Source of the DNA: Mycobacterium bourgelatii
GTDB lineage: Bacteria; Actinomycetota; Actinomycetes; Mycobacteriales; Mycobacteriaceae
Assembly (NCBI RefSeq): GCF_010723575.1
Contig: NZ_BLKZ01000001.1
Location: 4,650,001-4,714,000, forward strand
Direction of reading: 5' to 3'
Length of the DNA stretch: 64,000 nucleotides
Shown here: piece by piece, positions 38,878-46,596 of the stretch
How positions within the stretch are numbered: position 1 is the stretch's first letter
Layout of the letters: each line of letters opens with the position of its first letter
Notes under the pieces: generated by a model
The model's input: the letters and a program-made list of their open reading frames with translations, nothing else
Told to the model about the DNA's origin: nothing
The model's database searches: none
Translations under genes and position numbers: made by a program

Positions 38878-39639
38878 ATGAATGATCTCTCAGGGCGACG
38901 CGCACTCGTCACCGGCGCTGCACGCGGCATCGGCCTGGCCATCGCGCGCCGCCTGGTCCAGGGCGGTGCCCGCGTGGCACTGGCCGATCTCAACGCCGAT
39001 GGGGCCGTCGCCGCCGCCAACGAACTCGGCAACGGATGCATCGGCCTGGGCTGCGATGTGCGCTCCACCGACGATGTGCAGGCCGCCGTCGAAGCCACCG
39101 TGAAAGCATTCGGCGGCCTCGACCTGCTGGTCAACAACGCCGGCATCGAAATCGCCAAGCCCATCACGGAACTCACCGACGAGGAATTCCGCCACATATT
39201 GGACATCAACGTCGTCGGCACGTTCCGCTGCACCAAGGCGGTGGTCCCCGTGATGGCCGCGTCCGGAGGGGGCGCGATCGTCAACCTGGCCTCCGCCGCC
39301 GGCACCGCGGGTGGGCCACTGCTCAGTGCGTACTGCGCATCAAAGGGAGCGGTCGTGCGCTTCACGGAGTCGGCCGCCATCGAGCTTCGCCAGGTCGGCA
39401 TCCGCGTCAACGCGGTCTGTCCCGGAATCATCCAAACCGACATGGGCGACCGACTGGGCACAGCCGTCGAGGCGATCGCACCGATCCCCTTCGACGACCT
39501 GGTCAACCTCAAGCAGGGCCGCTACGGCACCCCCGCCGAGGTCGCCGAAACCGTCGCCTTCCTTGCCTCTGACGAAGCCCGCTTCGTCAATGGATCTCAC
39601 TACCTGCTCGACGGTGGACTCACCGCAAACCTTTTCTAG
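38878..39639 (+). CDS. Short-chain dehydrogenase/reductase 1
   Basis: This classical SDR of 253 residues has the cofactor motif TGAARGIGLAIA (about 13-24), NNAG (LLVNNAGIEIAK), the catalytic Ser and the YxxxK motif (AYCASKGAVV), and the C-terminal VNGSHYLLDGGLTANLF. It should oxidise or reduce a hydroxyl/keto group with NAD(P). GAGGAAACGGAA precedes the ATG. It is 34 bases after the CrtI-like gene and 10 bases before the second SDR. Confidence 0.92.
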   Translation: MNDLSGRRALVTGAARGIGLAIARRLVQGGARVALADLNADGAVAAANELGNGCIGLGCDVRSTDDVQAAVEATVKAFGGLDLLVNNAGIEIAKPITELTDEEFRHILDINVVGTFRCTKAVVPVMAASGGGAIVNLASAAGTAGGPLLSAYCASKGAVVRFTESAAIELRQVGIRVNAVCPGIIQTDMGDRLGTAVEAIAPIPFDDLVNLKQGRYGTPAEVAETVAFLASDEARFVNGSHYLLDGGLTANLF

Positions 39640-39649
39640 GAGAACACAA

Positions 39650-40453
39650 ATGACAATCACAACTTCACCTGAACGCTCCACAATCAGCACGTCCGGCTCC
39701 CTGGCCGGCAAGGTGGCCGTCATCACCGGCGCCGCCCGCGGCATCGGCTACGAAGTCGCCAAGAAATACGCAGCTCACGGTGCGGTGGTCGTCGTGTCCG
39801 ACATCAACGAGGATGCGGCCGCCTCGGCCGCACAGACGTTGCCCAACGCCACCGCCGTGAGGTGCGACGTCCGCGACGAAGTCACCACCGCAGCCCTGTT
39901 CGATCACGTGCTCACCGAGCACGGCAAGATCGACATCGTTGTGGCGAACGCCGGAATCGCTACTCTTGCACCGCTGCTCGACATGCCGTTTGACATGTGG
40001 CGGCAGATGATGTCGATCAACCTCGATGGCGTCTTCCTCACCGTGCAACATGGCGCCCGCGCGATGATCGCCTCGCAGGTGGCGGGATCCATCATCACGA
40101 TGGCGTCGGTGACCGCCCTGGCCGCAGTGCCGCTGGCTGGGCACTACGCCGCGGCGAAGGCCGGCGTGGTCAACCTGACCAAAACAGCAGCGCTCGAGCT
40201 GCGGCCCGCCGGGATCCGGGTCAACGCGATACTGCCGGGCTTCGTGGAGACGGAGCTGGTGACCGGGAACCGCGAACTGTACAACCAGGCCCTGGGCATC
40301 GATTTCGACGACCTGCTGGCCCAGACACAGGGCGGTTACGTCACAGTCGACGACGTCGCGGATCTGGCCGTCTTCCTGGCTGGTGATCGCGCACAATTCA
40401 GCACCGGCGGTGCGTTTGTGGTCGACGGGGGGCTCTCGGCAAGTCTTTTCTGA
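39650..40453 (+). CDS. Short-chain dehydrogenase/reductase 2
   Basis: The 267-residue classical SDR starts at ATG 39650 after AGGAGA. It has TGAARGIGYEVAKKY, ANAGIATLAP, Ser in TMASVTAL, YAAAKAGVV as the YxxxK site, and a C-terminus (DGGLSASLF) very similar to that of the preceding SDR (DGGLTANLF). The two look like diverged duplicates that may act at successive steps. It is the last gene of the operon and converges on the maturase gene with a 20-base gap. Confidence 0.92.
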   Translation: MTITTSPERSTISTSGSLAGKVAVITGAARGIGYEVAKKYAAHGAVVVVSDINEDAAASAAQTLPNATAVRCDVRDEVTTAALFDHVLTEHGKIDIVVANAGIATLAPLLDMPFDMWRQMMSINLDGVFLTVQHGARAMIASQVAGSIITMASVTALAAVPLAGHYAAAKAGVVNLTKTAALELRPAGIRVNAILPGFVETELVTGNRELYNQALGIDFDDLLAQTQGGYVTVDDVADLAVFLAGDRAQFSTGGAFVVDGGLSASLF

Positions 40454-40473
40454 GCGACACGGGTGGACGACAT

Positions 40474-40860
40474 CTACGGACCGCGTCGACCGGGGACGCC
40501 GCCAGCATCGGAACGCCAGTACCGGAAGAGGACGCGACCCAACACGATCGCTTCACCGTATTTCCGCGAGTCGTCCGTGACGAGCGGATTGTCGCCCTCG
40601 ATCCACCAGCCGTCCCCATGTGGCCGTATCGCCCGTTTGACGACGAGCAGGTCCGGTCGGCTGCGGAATCGCGCGATCACCACGTCGCCCGGCCGCACTC
40701 GGCGCACCGGGTAAGCCACCAGCGCGTCACCGTCACGCAGCGTCGGCACCATCGAGGGCCCGGACACTCCGACTCGCAACGCCCGCGACACCAGCCACCC
40801 GACCGCCGCGCCCGCGGCGGCAAGTACTACCACGACCGTCCTGCGCCGCACCGGGGTCAC
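40474..40860 (-). CDS. sodX: Signal-peptidase-like maturation protease for Ni superoxide dismutase (SodX)
   Basis: This 128-residue S26-family protease has one N-terminal membrane helix (about 8-27). The catalytic serine is Ser36 in SGPSMVPTLRDGD and the lysine is Lys75 in LLVVKRAI, with the GDNPLVTDDSRKYG box after it. The family cleaves the propeptide of Ni-SOD to free the N-terminal His. The divergent neighbour encodes a Ni-SOD, which makes this assignment firm. The start is GTG at 40860. Confidence 0.88.
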   Translation of the reverse strand: MTPVRRRTVVVVLAAAGAAVGWLVSRALRVGVSGPSMVPTLRDGDALVAYPVRRVRPGDVVIARFRSRPDLLVVKRAIRPHGDGWWIEGDNPLVTDDSRKYGEAIVLGRVLFRYWRSDAGGVPGRRGP

Positions 40861-41055
40861 AGCCGAACCGTACCGTCCGCTTACGAGACCACCAGGCCGC
40901 GATGTCAGCCGCCGCCCGAAATTCCGTCCAGGTTCTGCATCGGTTTATCTGGTGTTTTAGCGGTAGGGTCGCCAGTAAGGAGACCGAACACCGCTCTCCG
41001 TGCGCGAACAGACATTCGCGCAGCCACACCGAAGTTTGCGTTGTTGGAGGATCGA
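40861..41055. promoter_or_regulatory. Divergent sodX/sodN promoter region
   Basis: The 195 bases between the two divergent genes must hold both promoters. A TTTAGCGGTAGGGTCGCC segment near 40956-40974 lies in the sodN direction, and GGAGG lies 5 bases before the sodN ATG. In Streptomyces Ni-SOD genes are induced by nickel through Nur-type control. I could not identify a clear operator here. Confidence 0.5.
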
Positions 41056-41460
41056 ATGCGACTGCCGAGCTTTCTCGCCCCTAACCTCATCGCTCGTGCG
41101 CACTGCGACCTGCCTTGCGGTGTGTACGACCCGGCCCAGGCGCGAATCGAGGCCGAGTCGATCAAGGCCATCGCCGAGAAGTACCAGGCGAACGAGGACC
41201 CCGAGTTCCGCACCCGGGCGCTGATCATCAAGGAGCAGCGTTCCGAACTCGTCAAGCACCACCTGTGGGTGCTGTGGACCGACTACTTCAAGCCGCCTCA
41301 CTTCGAGAAGTACCCCCAGCTTCACCAGTTGGTGAACGAAGCGACCAAGCTCGCCGGCGCCGGCGGTACCAAGGGCTCCATCGACCCGCAGGTTGCGCAG
41401 CAACTCCTCGACAAGATCGACGAGATCGCCAAGATCTTCTGGGAGACCAAGCAAGCCTGA
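41056..41460 (+). CDS. sodN: Nickel superoxide dismutase
   Basis: Ni-SOD converts superoxide to oxygen and hydrogen peroxide using one nickel ion. The 134 residues comprise a 15-residue propeptide (MRLPSFLAPNLIARA) followed by the nickel hook HCDLPCGVYDPAQA. After cleavage His16 becomes the first residue, and Cys17 and Cys21 are the metal ligands. The rest matches the four-helix family pattern, including HHLWVLWTDYFKPPHFEKYP and the final KIFWETKQA. M. tuberculosis lacks this class and uses Fe-SOD and Cu/Zn-SOD, so this is an accessory antioxidant gene. Confidence 0.96.
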   Translation: MRLPSFLAPNLIARAHCDLPCGVYDPAQARIEAESIKAIAEKYQANEDPEFRTRALIIKEQRSELVKHHLWVLWTDYFKPPHFEKYPQLHQLVNEATKLAGAGGTKGSIDPQVAQQLLDKIDEIAKIFWETKQA

Positions 41461-41498
41461 TCGGCACCTGTTGTCTTGTTGCGGCGCGGTCGGCCGGG

Positions 41499-43625
41499 TC
41501 AGTCAGAACCGGTCACGAGTTCCCAGTCGGCGGGCAACCCTTGCGTCTTGACCTGCTGTCCCTCGGCCTCGATGTGCACCGTCAGGTTGCCGAGTCGCAG
41601 ATCGGTGAGTACGACGCGTCCCCAGGCGGCAGGCAATTGGGCCGCCACGGACAAACGTCGGTGTGGCACGTCGGGGTCCAGACCCAAAAACGATCGCAGC
41701 AACAGCAGCGGCGCGGCGCTCGCCCAGGCTTGCGGGGAACACGACGTGGGATAGGGCACCGGGGTGCGGAACTGGGAGCGGGGGAAGCCGCAGAACAACT
41801 CGGGTAATCGCCCGCCGAACGCCTCCGCCGCGTCGAGCAGGCCGGTGGTCAGCCGTTCGGCGAGTGCGACGGCGCCGGGCAAATGGCGGTACCGCAGCAG
41901 TCCGGCCACCGCGATTGCGGTGTCGTGCGGCCACACCGAGCCGTTGTGGTAACTCATCGGGTTGTAGGCGCCCATCGTCGTCGCCAACGTGCGCAAACCG
42001 AACCCGGAGTCCATCTCGAGGCCCGAGAGCCGTTCGATGAGCACCGCGGCATGCTCGTCCGACGCAATCCCCGTCCACAGGCAATGGCCGACATTGCTGG
42101 TCAGTGCATCAACCGGGCGTTTTCGGCCGTCCAGGGCGAACGCGTACCAGCCCTGTTCGGGCAGCCAGAAGGCGTTGTGAAACTCCCTGCGCAAGGTTTG
42201 CGCGCGCTCGCGCAACAGCGCCGCCGCGGCCGCGTCGCCGAACGCGTCGGCGAGCTCGGCCCGCCCGAGCAACGCGGCATAGAGGTAGCCCTGGGCTTCA
42301 CACAGCGCGATCGGCGGGTCGGCCGCACGCCCGGCGGCGTCCGCGAGGGCGTTGAAGCTGTCCTTCCACCCCTGGTTGATCAGGCCACGGTCGGTGGCGC
42401 GCTGATATTCGATGAAGCCGTCGCCGTCACGGTCGCCGTAGCGTTCCGCCCAGGCCAGTGCCGCGTCGGCCGCGGGCAACAGCGATCGCACGGCTGATTC
42501 GTCGGCGCCCCATCGCCAGCTTTCCGCCAGCAGCATCACGAACAAGGGCGTGACGTCGATCGACCCGTAATAAATGCTGCCGCCCAGGACATCGTCACTG
42601 GCAGGGCCGCGGCGGATCTCGTGCATGATCCGGCCCGGTTCTTCCTCGGTGATCGGGTCGACGCGCCGGCCCTGCAAGTCGGCGAGTCGCTGCAGCGTGC
42701 CTATCGATAACCCGACCTCCAAGGGCAGGGCCATCCATGCGGTCAGAATGCTGTCGCGGCCGAACAGCGTCATGAACCACGGGGCCCCCGCGGCGACGAA
42801 CGAGCGGCCACGGCCGGTTTCGTCGTGCATGAGCAACGCGCCCAGGTCGCTTTCGGTCTGGCGCAAAACCTGCGTCAGCAGCGGGTAGTCGGTGACGACG
42901 GTGGTCGCCGTGCTCCGCCACGCCTTGATCTTGCGGGCCGGAGCACTGGAATGCACGTCCTCGCCGCGCGTGAACCGCGTAGTGATCTTCTGGTTGGCCC
43001 ACGTCGGCTGCACCACAATCTCGGTCTGCCAGCGCCCCCGCGGCGGCACCACCACCCGCCAGTTCAGCGAACCGGGCAGCACGATGGGGTCACCGGTCGC
43101 CGCGACCGTCAGGCCTCGCACCTGATCACCCGGCTCACGCAAGACGAGCTCGCCGTCGACGACGGCCATGTCGGCACCGGGCACCGCGACACGCCCCGCC
43201 TTGACCTCGAATAGATCGGCGAAGTCGGCGTCGGCATGCAGCTCCAGCGACACCACAGTGCTCTCGTCGTCGAGGTTGTGCAGCGAAATGGTTTCGCGGA
43301 GCCCGTCGGCGATCAACCGCTCGCGAACCACGAGCAACGTGCTGTCGGCTCGTCCGGCGCGCGGTGCCCGACGCAGAATGAATTGGGCCGCAAAGGCTTC
43401 CGTCGGCTCCACGGACAACGACTCGGGGGCCTGGCCGTCGACCCGCAGTTCCCAACGTGACAGCACCCGCGCGTCACGGAAGAACAGTCCGTGTGACGTG
43501 CCGAGCAGCACGTCGCCACGCCGGTCGGAGAGGCAGAATGTCGCCCCTTCGACCAGTGTCACGTTCTCGGCGCCCGAGCCGATCTGGGCGGGGGCACCGG
43601 TGTTGAACCCGCCCGAAGCAGTCAT
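41499..43625 (-). CDS. Glycogen-debranching-type amylo-alpha-1,6-glucosidase
   Basis: This 708-residue protein has an N-terminal bacterial GDE domain (about 15-235, with GTSHGLFFRDARVLSRWELR). The C-terminal (alpha/alpha)6 catalytic domain has GAPWFMTLFGRDSILTAWM, MSYHNGSVWPHDTAIAV and FCGFPRSQFRTPVPYPTSC. It should hydrolyse alpha-1,6-linked glucose or act on related short glucans. Its start overlaps the stop of the upstream glycosyltransferase by 4 bases (ATGA), so the two are coupled. The upstream CIRCE element probably controls both. Confidence 0.9.
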   Translation of the reverse strand: MTASGGFNTGAPAQIGSGAENVTLVEGATFCLSDRRGDVLLGTSHGLFFRDARVLSRWELRVDGQAPESLSVEPTEAFAAQFILRRAPRAGRADSTLLVVRERLIADGLRETISLHNLDDESTVVSLELHADADFADLFEVKAGRVAVPGADMAVVDGELVLREPGDQVRGLTVAATGDPIVLPGSLNWRVVVPPRGRWQTEIVVQPTWANQKITTRFTRGEDVHSSAPARKIKAWRSTATTVVTDYPLLTQVLRQTESDLGALLMHDETGRGRSFVAAGAPWFMTLFGRDSILTAWMALPLEVGLSIGTLQRLADLQGRRVDPITEEEPGRIMHEIRRGPASDDVLGGSIYYGSIDVTPLFVMLLAESWRWGADESAVRSLLPAADAALAWAERYGDRDGDGFIEYQRATDRGLINQGWKDSFNALADAAGRAADPPIALCEAQGYLYAALLGRAELADAFGDAAAAALLRERAQTLRREFHNAFWLPEQGWYAFALDGRKRPVDALTSNVGHCLWTGIASDEHAAVLIERLSGLEMDSGFGLRTLATTMGAYNPMSYHNGSVWPHDTAIAVAGLLRYRHLPGAVALAERLTTGLLDAAEAFGGRLPELFCGFPRSQFRTPVPYPTSCSPQAWASAAPLLLLRSFLGLDPDVPHRRLSVAAQLPAAWGRVVLTDLRLGNLTVHIEAEGQQVKTQGLPADWELVTGSD

Positions 43626-44809
43626 GCAGTGGCCTTGTCACTCAGTTCCCGGACCAGCGAGCGCTGCGCCGTCGGTTCCACCATTCCTGATGTTCCGGAC
43701 TGAATCACGTGCTGCCGCTTGACCTTTCGATAGATCCGCTCGTAGCCGCTACCCAGTCGCACGACGTCGAAGTTGGTTGCGACATGGTGGCGGCAGGCCT
43801 GCGGATCGATGGTGGACGCCTGTTCGATCGCGGCCGGCAGGTCGGCGGGATCGTCGCGGACGAAGCCCGTCACACCGTCGACAACCACCTCTGGCACCGC
43901 GCCACCGCGCAGCGCGACAACCGGGGTACCGCACGCCATCGCTTCGATCATCACGATCCCGAACGGTTCCTCCCACTGCACCGGGAACAGCAGGCACCGC
44001 GCTTCGGCCAACAGCTTGCGCTTGCTGACCGCGTCGGCCTCGCCGAACAGATGGTCGGTGTCAGTGAGCAGCGGTCGCACACATTCCTCGAAGTACTCCT
44101 TCTCCGCGGGCTCGCTGCACTTGCCGGCGAGGACGAGCGGAATACCCGCCTCGTGCGCGGCCTGCACGGCCAGATGCGCGCCCTTGTACGGCGCGAACCG
44201 CCCCAGGAACAAGGCGTAGTCACCCTTGTCCGGCTGATACGGCCAATCGTTGATCCGCAACGCATTGTGTACGCGCCCAACCCAATTCAGGTCGGGTGCC
44301 AGTTCGCGCTGACGATCACTGATGGCCACCAGACCCACGTCCGGGCCGAGTTCGCGGTAGTACGGGTACAGGTCGTCATCGACGGGCCCGTGCACGGTCG
44401 CCACCACCGGCAGCCCCATGGCCTGATAGGCCGGTGCGTTCAACGGGCCGGCAAAGGTGTGGTCGTGCACGACATCGACACCTTGGTCCGCCGCGATTCG
44501 GGCGATCGCGCTGCGCACCTTCAACGCGTGCATCACCTCGGGGTAGGGCTCCCCCAACCGCTCCGGCATCGTGCGGCTCCACAACGGCACGAACTGCGCC
44601 GCGGTCCGCCCCTTTCCGGCACCGATCACGGTGACGTGGTGGCCGCGCGCGACGAGGGTGTCGGCGAGGTCGGCGACGACGGCCTCGACACCGCCGTAGC
44701 CGGTCGGCGGGATGTCGAAATACGGCGGTGCGACCATCACGATCCGCAGTGGACGAGCGGACTCCGCACCATCAGACCAAAACACGAAATCAGCACCGCG
44801 CATGGACAT
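43622..44809 (-). CDS. GT4-family glycosyltransferase
   Basis: The 395-residue protein has the GT-B fold pattern: an N-terminal domain with the glycine-rich PPTGYGGVEAVVADLADTLV and a C-terminal GT4 domain with LFLGRFAPYKGAHLAVQA. The nucleotide-sugar site is FPVQWEEPFGIVMIEAMACG, with the paired glutamates of the EX7E motif. The donor and acceptor are unknown. A strong GGAGGGA precedes the ATG. It is the first gene after a CIRCE-like operator and is translationally coupled to the debranching enzyme, suggesting a shared role in alpha-glucan or trehalose-glucan turnover. Confidence 0.9.
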   Translation of the reverse strand: MSMRGADFVFWSDGAESARPLRIVMVAPPYFDIPPTGYGGVEAVVADLADTLVARGHHVTVIGAGKGRTAAQFVPLWSRTMPERLGEPYPEVMHALKVRSAIARIAADQGVDVVHDHTFAGPLNAPAYQAMGLPVVATVHGPVDDDLYPYYRELGPDVGLVAISDRQRELAPDLNWVGRVHNALRINDWPYQPDKGDYALFLGRFAPYKGAHLAVQAAHEAGIPLVLAGKCSEPAEKEYFEECVRPLLTDTDHLFGEADAVSKRKLLAEARCLLFPVQWEEPFGIVMIEAMACGTPVVALRGGAVPEVVVDGVTGFVRDDPADLPAAIEQASTIDPQACRHHVATNFDVVRLGSGYERIYRKVKRQHVIQSGTSGMVEPTAQRSLVRELSDKATA

Positions 44810-45207
44810 TTCCCTCCCTCCGCTTCACCACACGCGTTAGCACTCTCCCTCTATGAGTGCCAATTATGGTCAGAAGGGCGCAGTTCGCAAGTCCCCACCG
44901 GTGGGGCCGCCCTCCCCATACAGGGACCTCTCCGTCTTCGGCGGCTGATGAACGAGTGGGGCCTCCACCCGACGCCGAATGTGTGGCGCGTGCACTCGGA
45001 ATCGCCTTCGGCGGGCAACCTGCCCCACCTTCGGCGAACTCGGTGCGAGCGCCCTTCGATGCAGGTCACCCGATAGGGATTATTGAAAACATCTGCGGTG
45101 CAATTTATTTGAGTGTTCGGCGACGACTTGGAGCAAAATTGCTGGATACGGCTAGCCCACGCGATACTCTTGCCACTTTGGCGGCCCGATGATGAGCGGG
45201 GGCAGAC
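44810..45207. other. Intergenic region with CIRCE element and a second palindrome
   Basis: This 398-base gap between the divergent glycosyltransferase and PE genes holds the CIRCE-like operator (44837-44863) and a perfect 14-bp palindrome CCCCACCGGTGGGG (44893-44906). Short open frames in the rest are of low quality. No other gene is supported. Confidence 0.6.
44837..44863. promoter_or_regulatory. CIRCE element (HrcA operator)
   Basis: TTAGCACTC (44837-44845), nine bases, then GAGTGCCAA (44855-44863). This matches the CIRCE consensus TTAGCACTC-N9-GAGTGCTAA at 17 of 18 arm positions with the exact 9-base spacing. It lies 27 bases upstream of the glycosyltransferase start codon. CIRCE is bound by HrcA, the heat-shock repressor that normally controls groES/groEL. 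No chaperone gene is present here. Confidence 0.85.
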
Positions 45208-45732
45208 ATGTCGAATGTGATTGCAATACCTGGTCTGATGGCCACGGCGGCAGCGGATTTGGCAAATATCGGTTCGACCCTGAGTGCAGCGCATGCGGCC
45301 GCCGCCCCCTCGACGAGCACACTGCCACCCGCGGCCGCTGATGAGATCTCGGCAAACATCGCTCAACTGTTCTCGGCGCACGCCCAGGACTACCAGGACC
45401 TGGCCGGGCGAGCGGCCACATTTCACCAGCAGTTTGTCGATAGATTGACCGCCGGCGCGGCCGCGTATGGCAGCGCCGAGTCGGCTAACACCGCCGCGTT
45501 GCAACCCGCTCTTGAGATTGCCAGCACGATTCCCACCGCCGCCGCCATCCAGATCCCAGCGCTGAACAGCTTCGTTGCCGCGCTGAATCTACTGCTCACC
45601 ATCCTGCAGAATCCGTTCGGCTTTTTTATTGGGCCGATCATCGCTGCAGCGGTCGAAATCGTCATTTCGCTCGTTCTCCGGACCCTCATTGCCGCGATCG
45701 GCGGGATCACCTTCACCGTGCCGACTGCTTGA
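45208..45732 (+). CDS. PE family protein, short
   Basis: The 174-residue protein begins with a PE-type domain: MSNVIAIPGLMATAAADLAN, with ADEISANIAQLFSAHAQDYQ near 45-64. The variant lacks the exact Pro-Glu pair at positions 8-9 and has Pro-Gly instead. The C-terminal third is hydrophobic (NPFGFFIGPIIAAAVEIVIS), suggesting membrane association or partner contact. PE proteins are exported by ESX type VII systems, but no PPE or esx gene adjoins. It is followed by a secreted four-cysteine protein gene. Confidence 0.8.
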   Translation: MSNVIAIPGLMATAAADLANIGSTLSAAHAAAAPSTSTLPPAAADEISANIAQLFSAHAQDYQDLAGRAATFHQQFVDRLTAGAAAYGSAESANTAALQPALEIASTIPTAAAIQIPALNSFVAALNLLLTILQNPFGFFIGPIIAAAVEIVISLVLRTLIAAIGGITFTVPTA

Positions 45733-45960
45733 GCAGACATAGGTGGCGGCGATAAGCCGCTACCCCGAATCGGTCGTTGACGGCCGCTGACACTTATCCA
45801 ATTCACAGCTTCCGCGACGCGCGCCGCAGATACTATTTGCGCAGCGTGAGCGTAATTTGCTGATCAACCACTCCACATGGTTTCGATCCATAGGAGTCGT
45901 CCATGAGCGTGCTTGGACATGCGGAGTTGTCCGCCGCCCCGCTGATCCTCTATACATAAG

Positions 45961-45974
45961 TTGCGCATGCGCAA
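45961..45974. promoter_or_regulatory. 14-bp perfect palindrome upstream of a secreted-protein gene
   Basis: TTGCGCATGCGCAA is a perfect palindrome 23 bases before the ATG of the secreted protein at 45998. The position, overlapping or just downstream of the probable transcription start, suits an operator. No regulator gene is adjacent. Confidence 0.5.
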
Positions 45975-45997
45975 TTAACTTGGCGAAAGGCTGGTAG

Positions 45998-46456
45998 ATG
46001 AGGTTCAACAGGCTCGCCGCGACCGCTGCACTACTATCCAGCCTTTTGCTCAGCGCGAGCGCCGGGGCACAACCATCAGCCAGAGCCGAGGTCCCGGTCA
46101 TGGAAGGTGTCTATACCTACCTGGACGAGGACGGGGACACCTCGACATGGACCATCCGGACGGTGTGCTCCCCTCAGTGCGTCGCCCATGTGACAACGAC
46201 GCCGGGCCATGGTTTCGCCGCTCCCCTGGTCAACGGTCGGCACACCGTGACAAGGACGGTCCCGGACGGCATCACATGTCCCGCCTACATGCTTGGCGAC
46301 AACGGTTCGTTGTGGGATGGCGGCGTGTATCCGGTCACCGTCCACCAGTGGTGGGATCCGGCCTCGCTTCGCGGCGAAGCCGACTTTTTGAGCAGCTCAG
46401 CGTGGTGCGGCATTCCCGACCCGCATGACACATTCACCCTCACGCGCATCGGCTGA
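45998..46456 (+). CDS. Secreted four-cysteine protein A
   Basis: This 152-residue protein has a Sec signal peptide (about 1-30, cleavage probably after AQPSARA). The mature part has four cysteines (57, 61, 94, 137), likely forming two disulfides outside the membrane. The function is unknown. It is similar in cysteine pattern and local motifs (TVCSPQCVA; PASLRGEADF) to the protein at 52749-53243, so the two are paralogues, and each lies next to a PE gene. GCGAAAGG upstream may be the ribosome binding site. Confidence 0.8.
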   Translation: MRFNRLAATAALLSSLLLSASAGAQPSARAEVPVMEGVYTYLDEDGDTSTWTIRTVCSPQCVAHVTTTPGHGFAAPLVNGRHTVTRTVPDGITCPAYMLGDNGSLWDGGVYPVTVHQWWDPASLRGEADFLSSSAWCGIPDPHDTFTLTRIG

Positions 46457-46596
46457 CGACTGAGGTGCCGGCGCGGCGCCGCCGCGGACCGAGGGCCTCA
46501 AGATCTCTACAAGGATTCCGCAAGCGCTGCCGTGGAAGCTTCTCTCTAACAGGCCGGCATGTCGGCCTTCCCGGGGGAAGAAAGGGACCGACCACC

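Noticed and set aside
39311..39649. Upstream in-frame extension of the second SDR
   Set aside because: It overlaps the first SDR in another frame; the ATG at 39650 has a clear AGGAGA site and the family N-terminus starts after it.
44851..45504. Long minus-strand open frame upstream of and overlapping the PE gene
   Set aside because: It is antisense to the PE gene, rich in Arg and Gly typical of shadow frames in GC-rich DNA, and lacks any recognisable domain or ribosome binding site.
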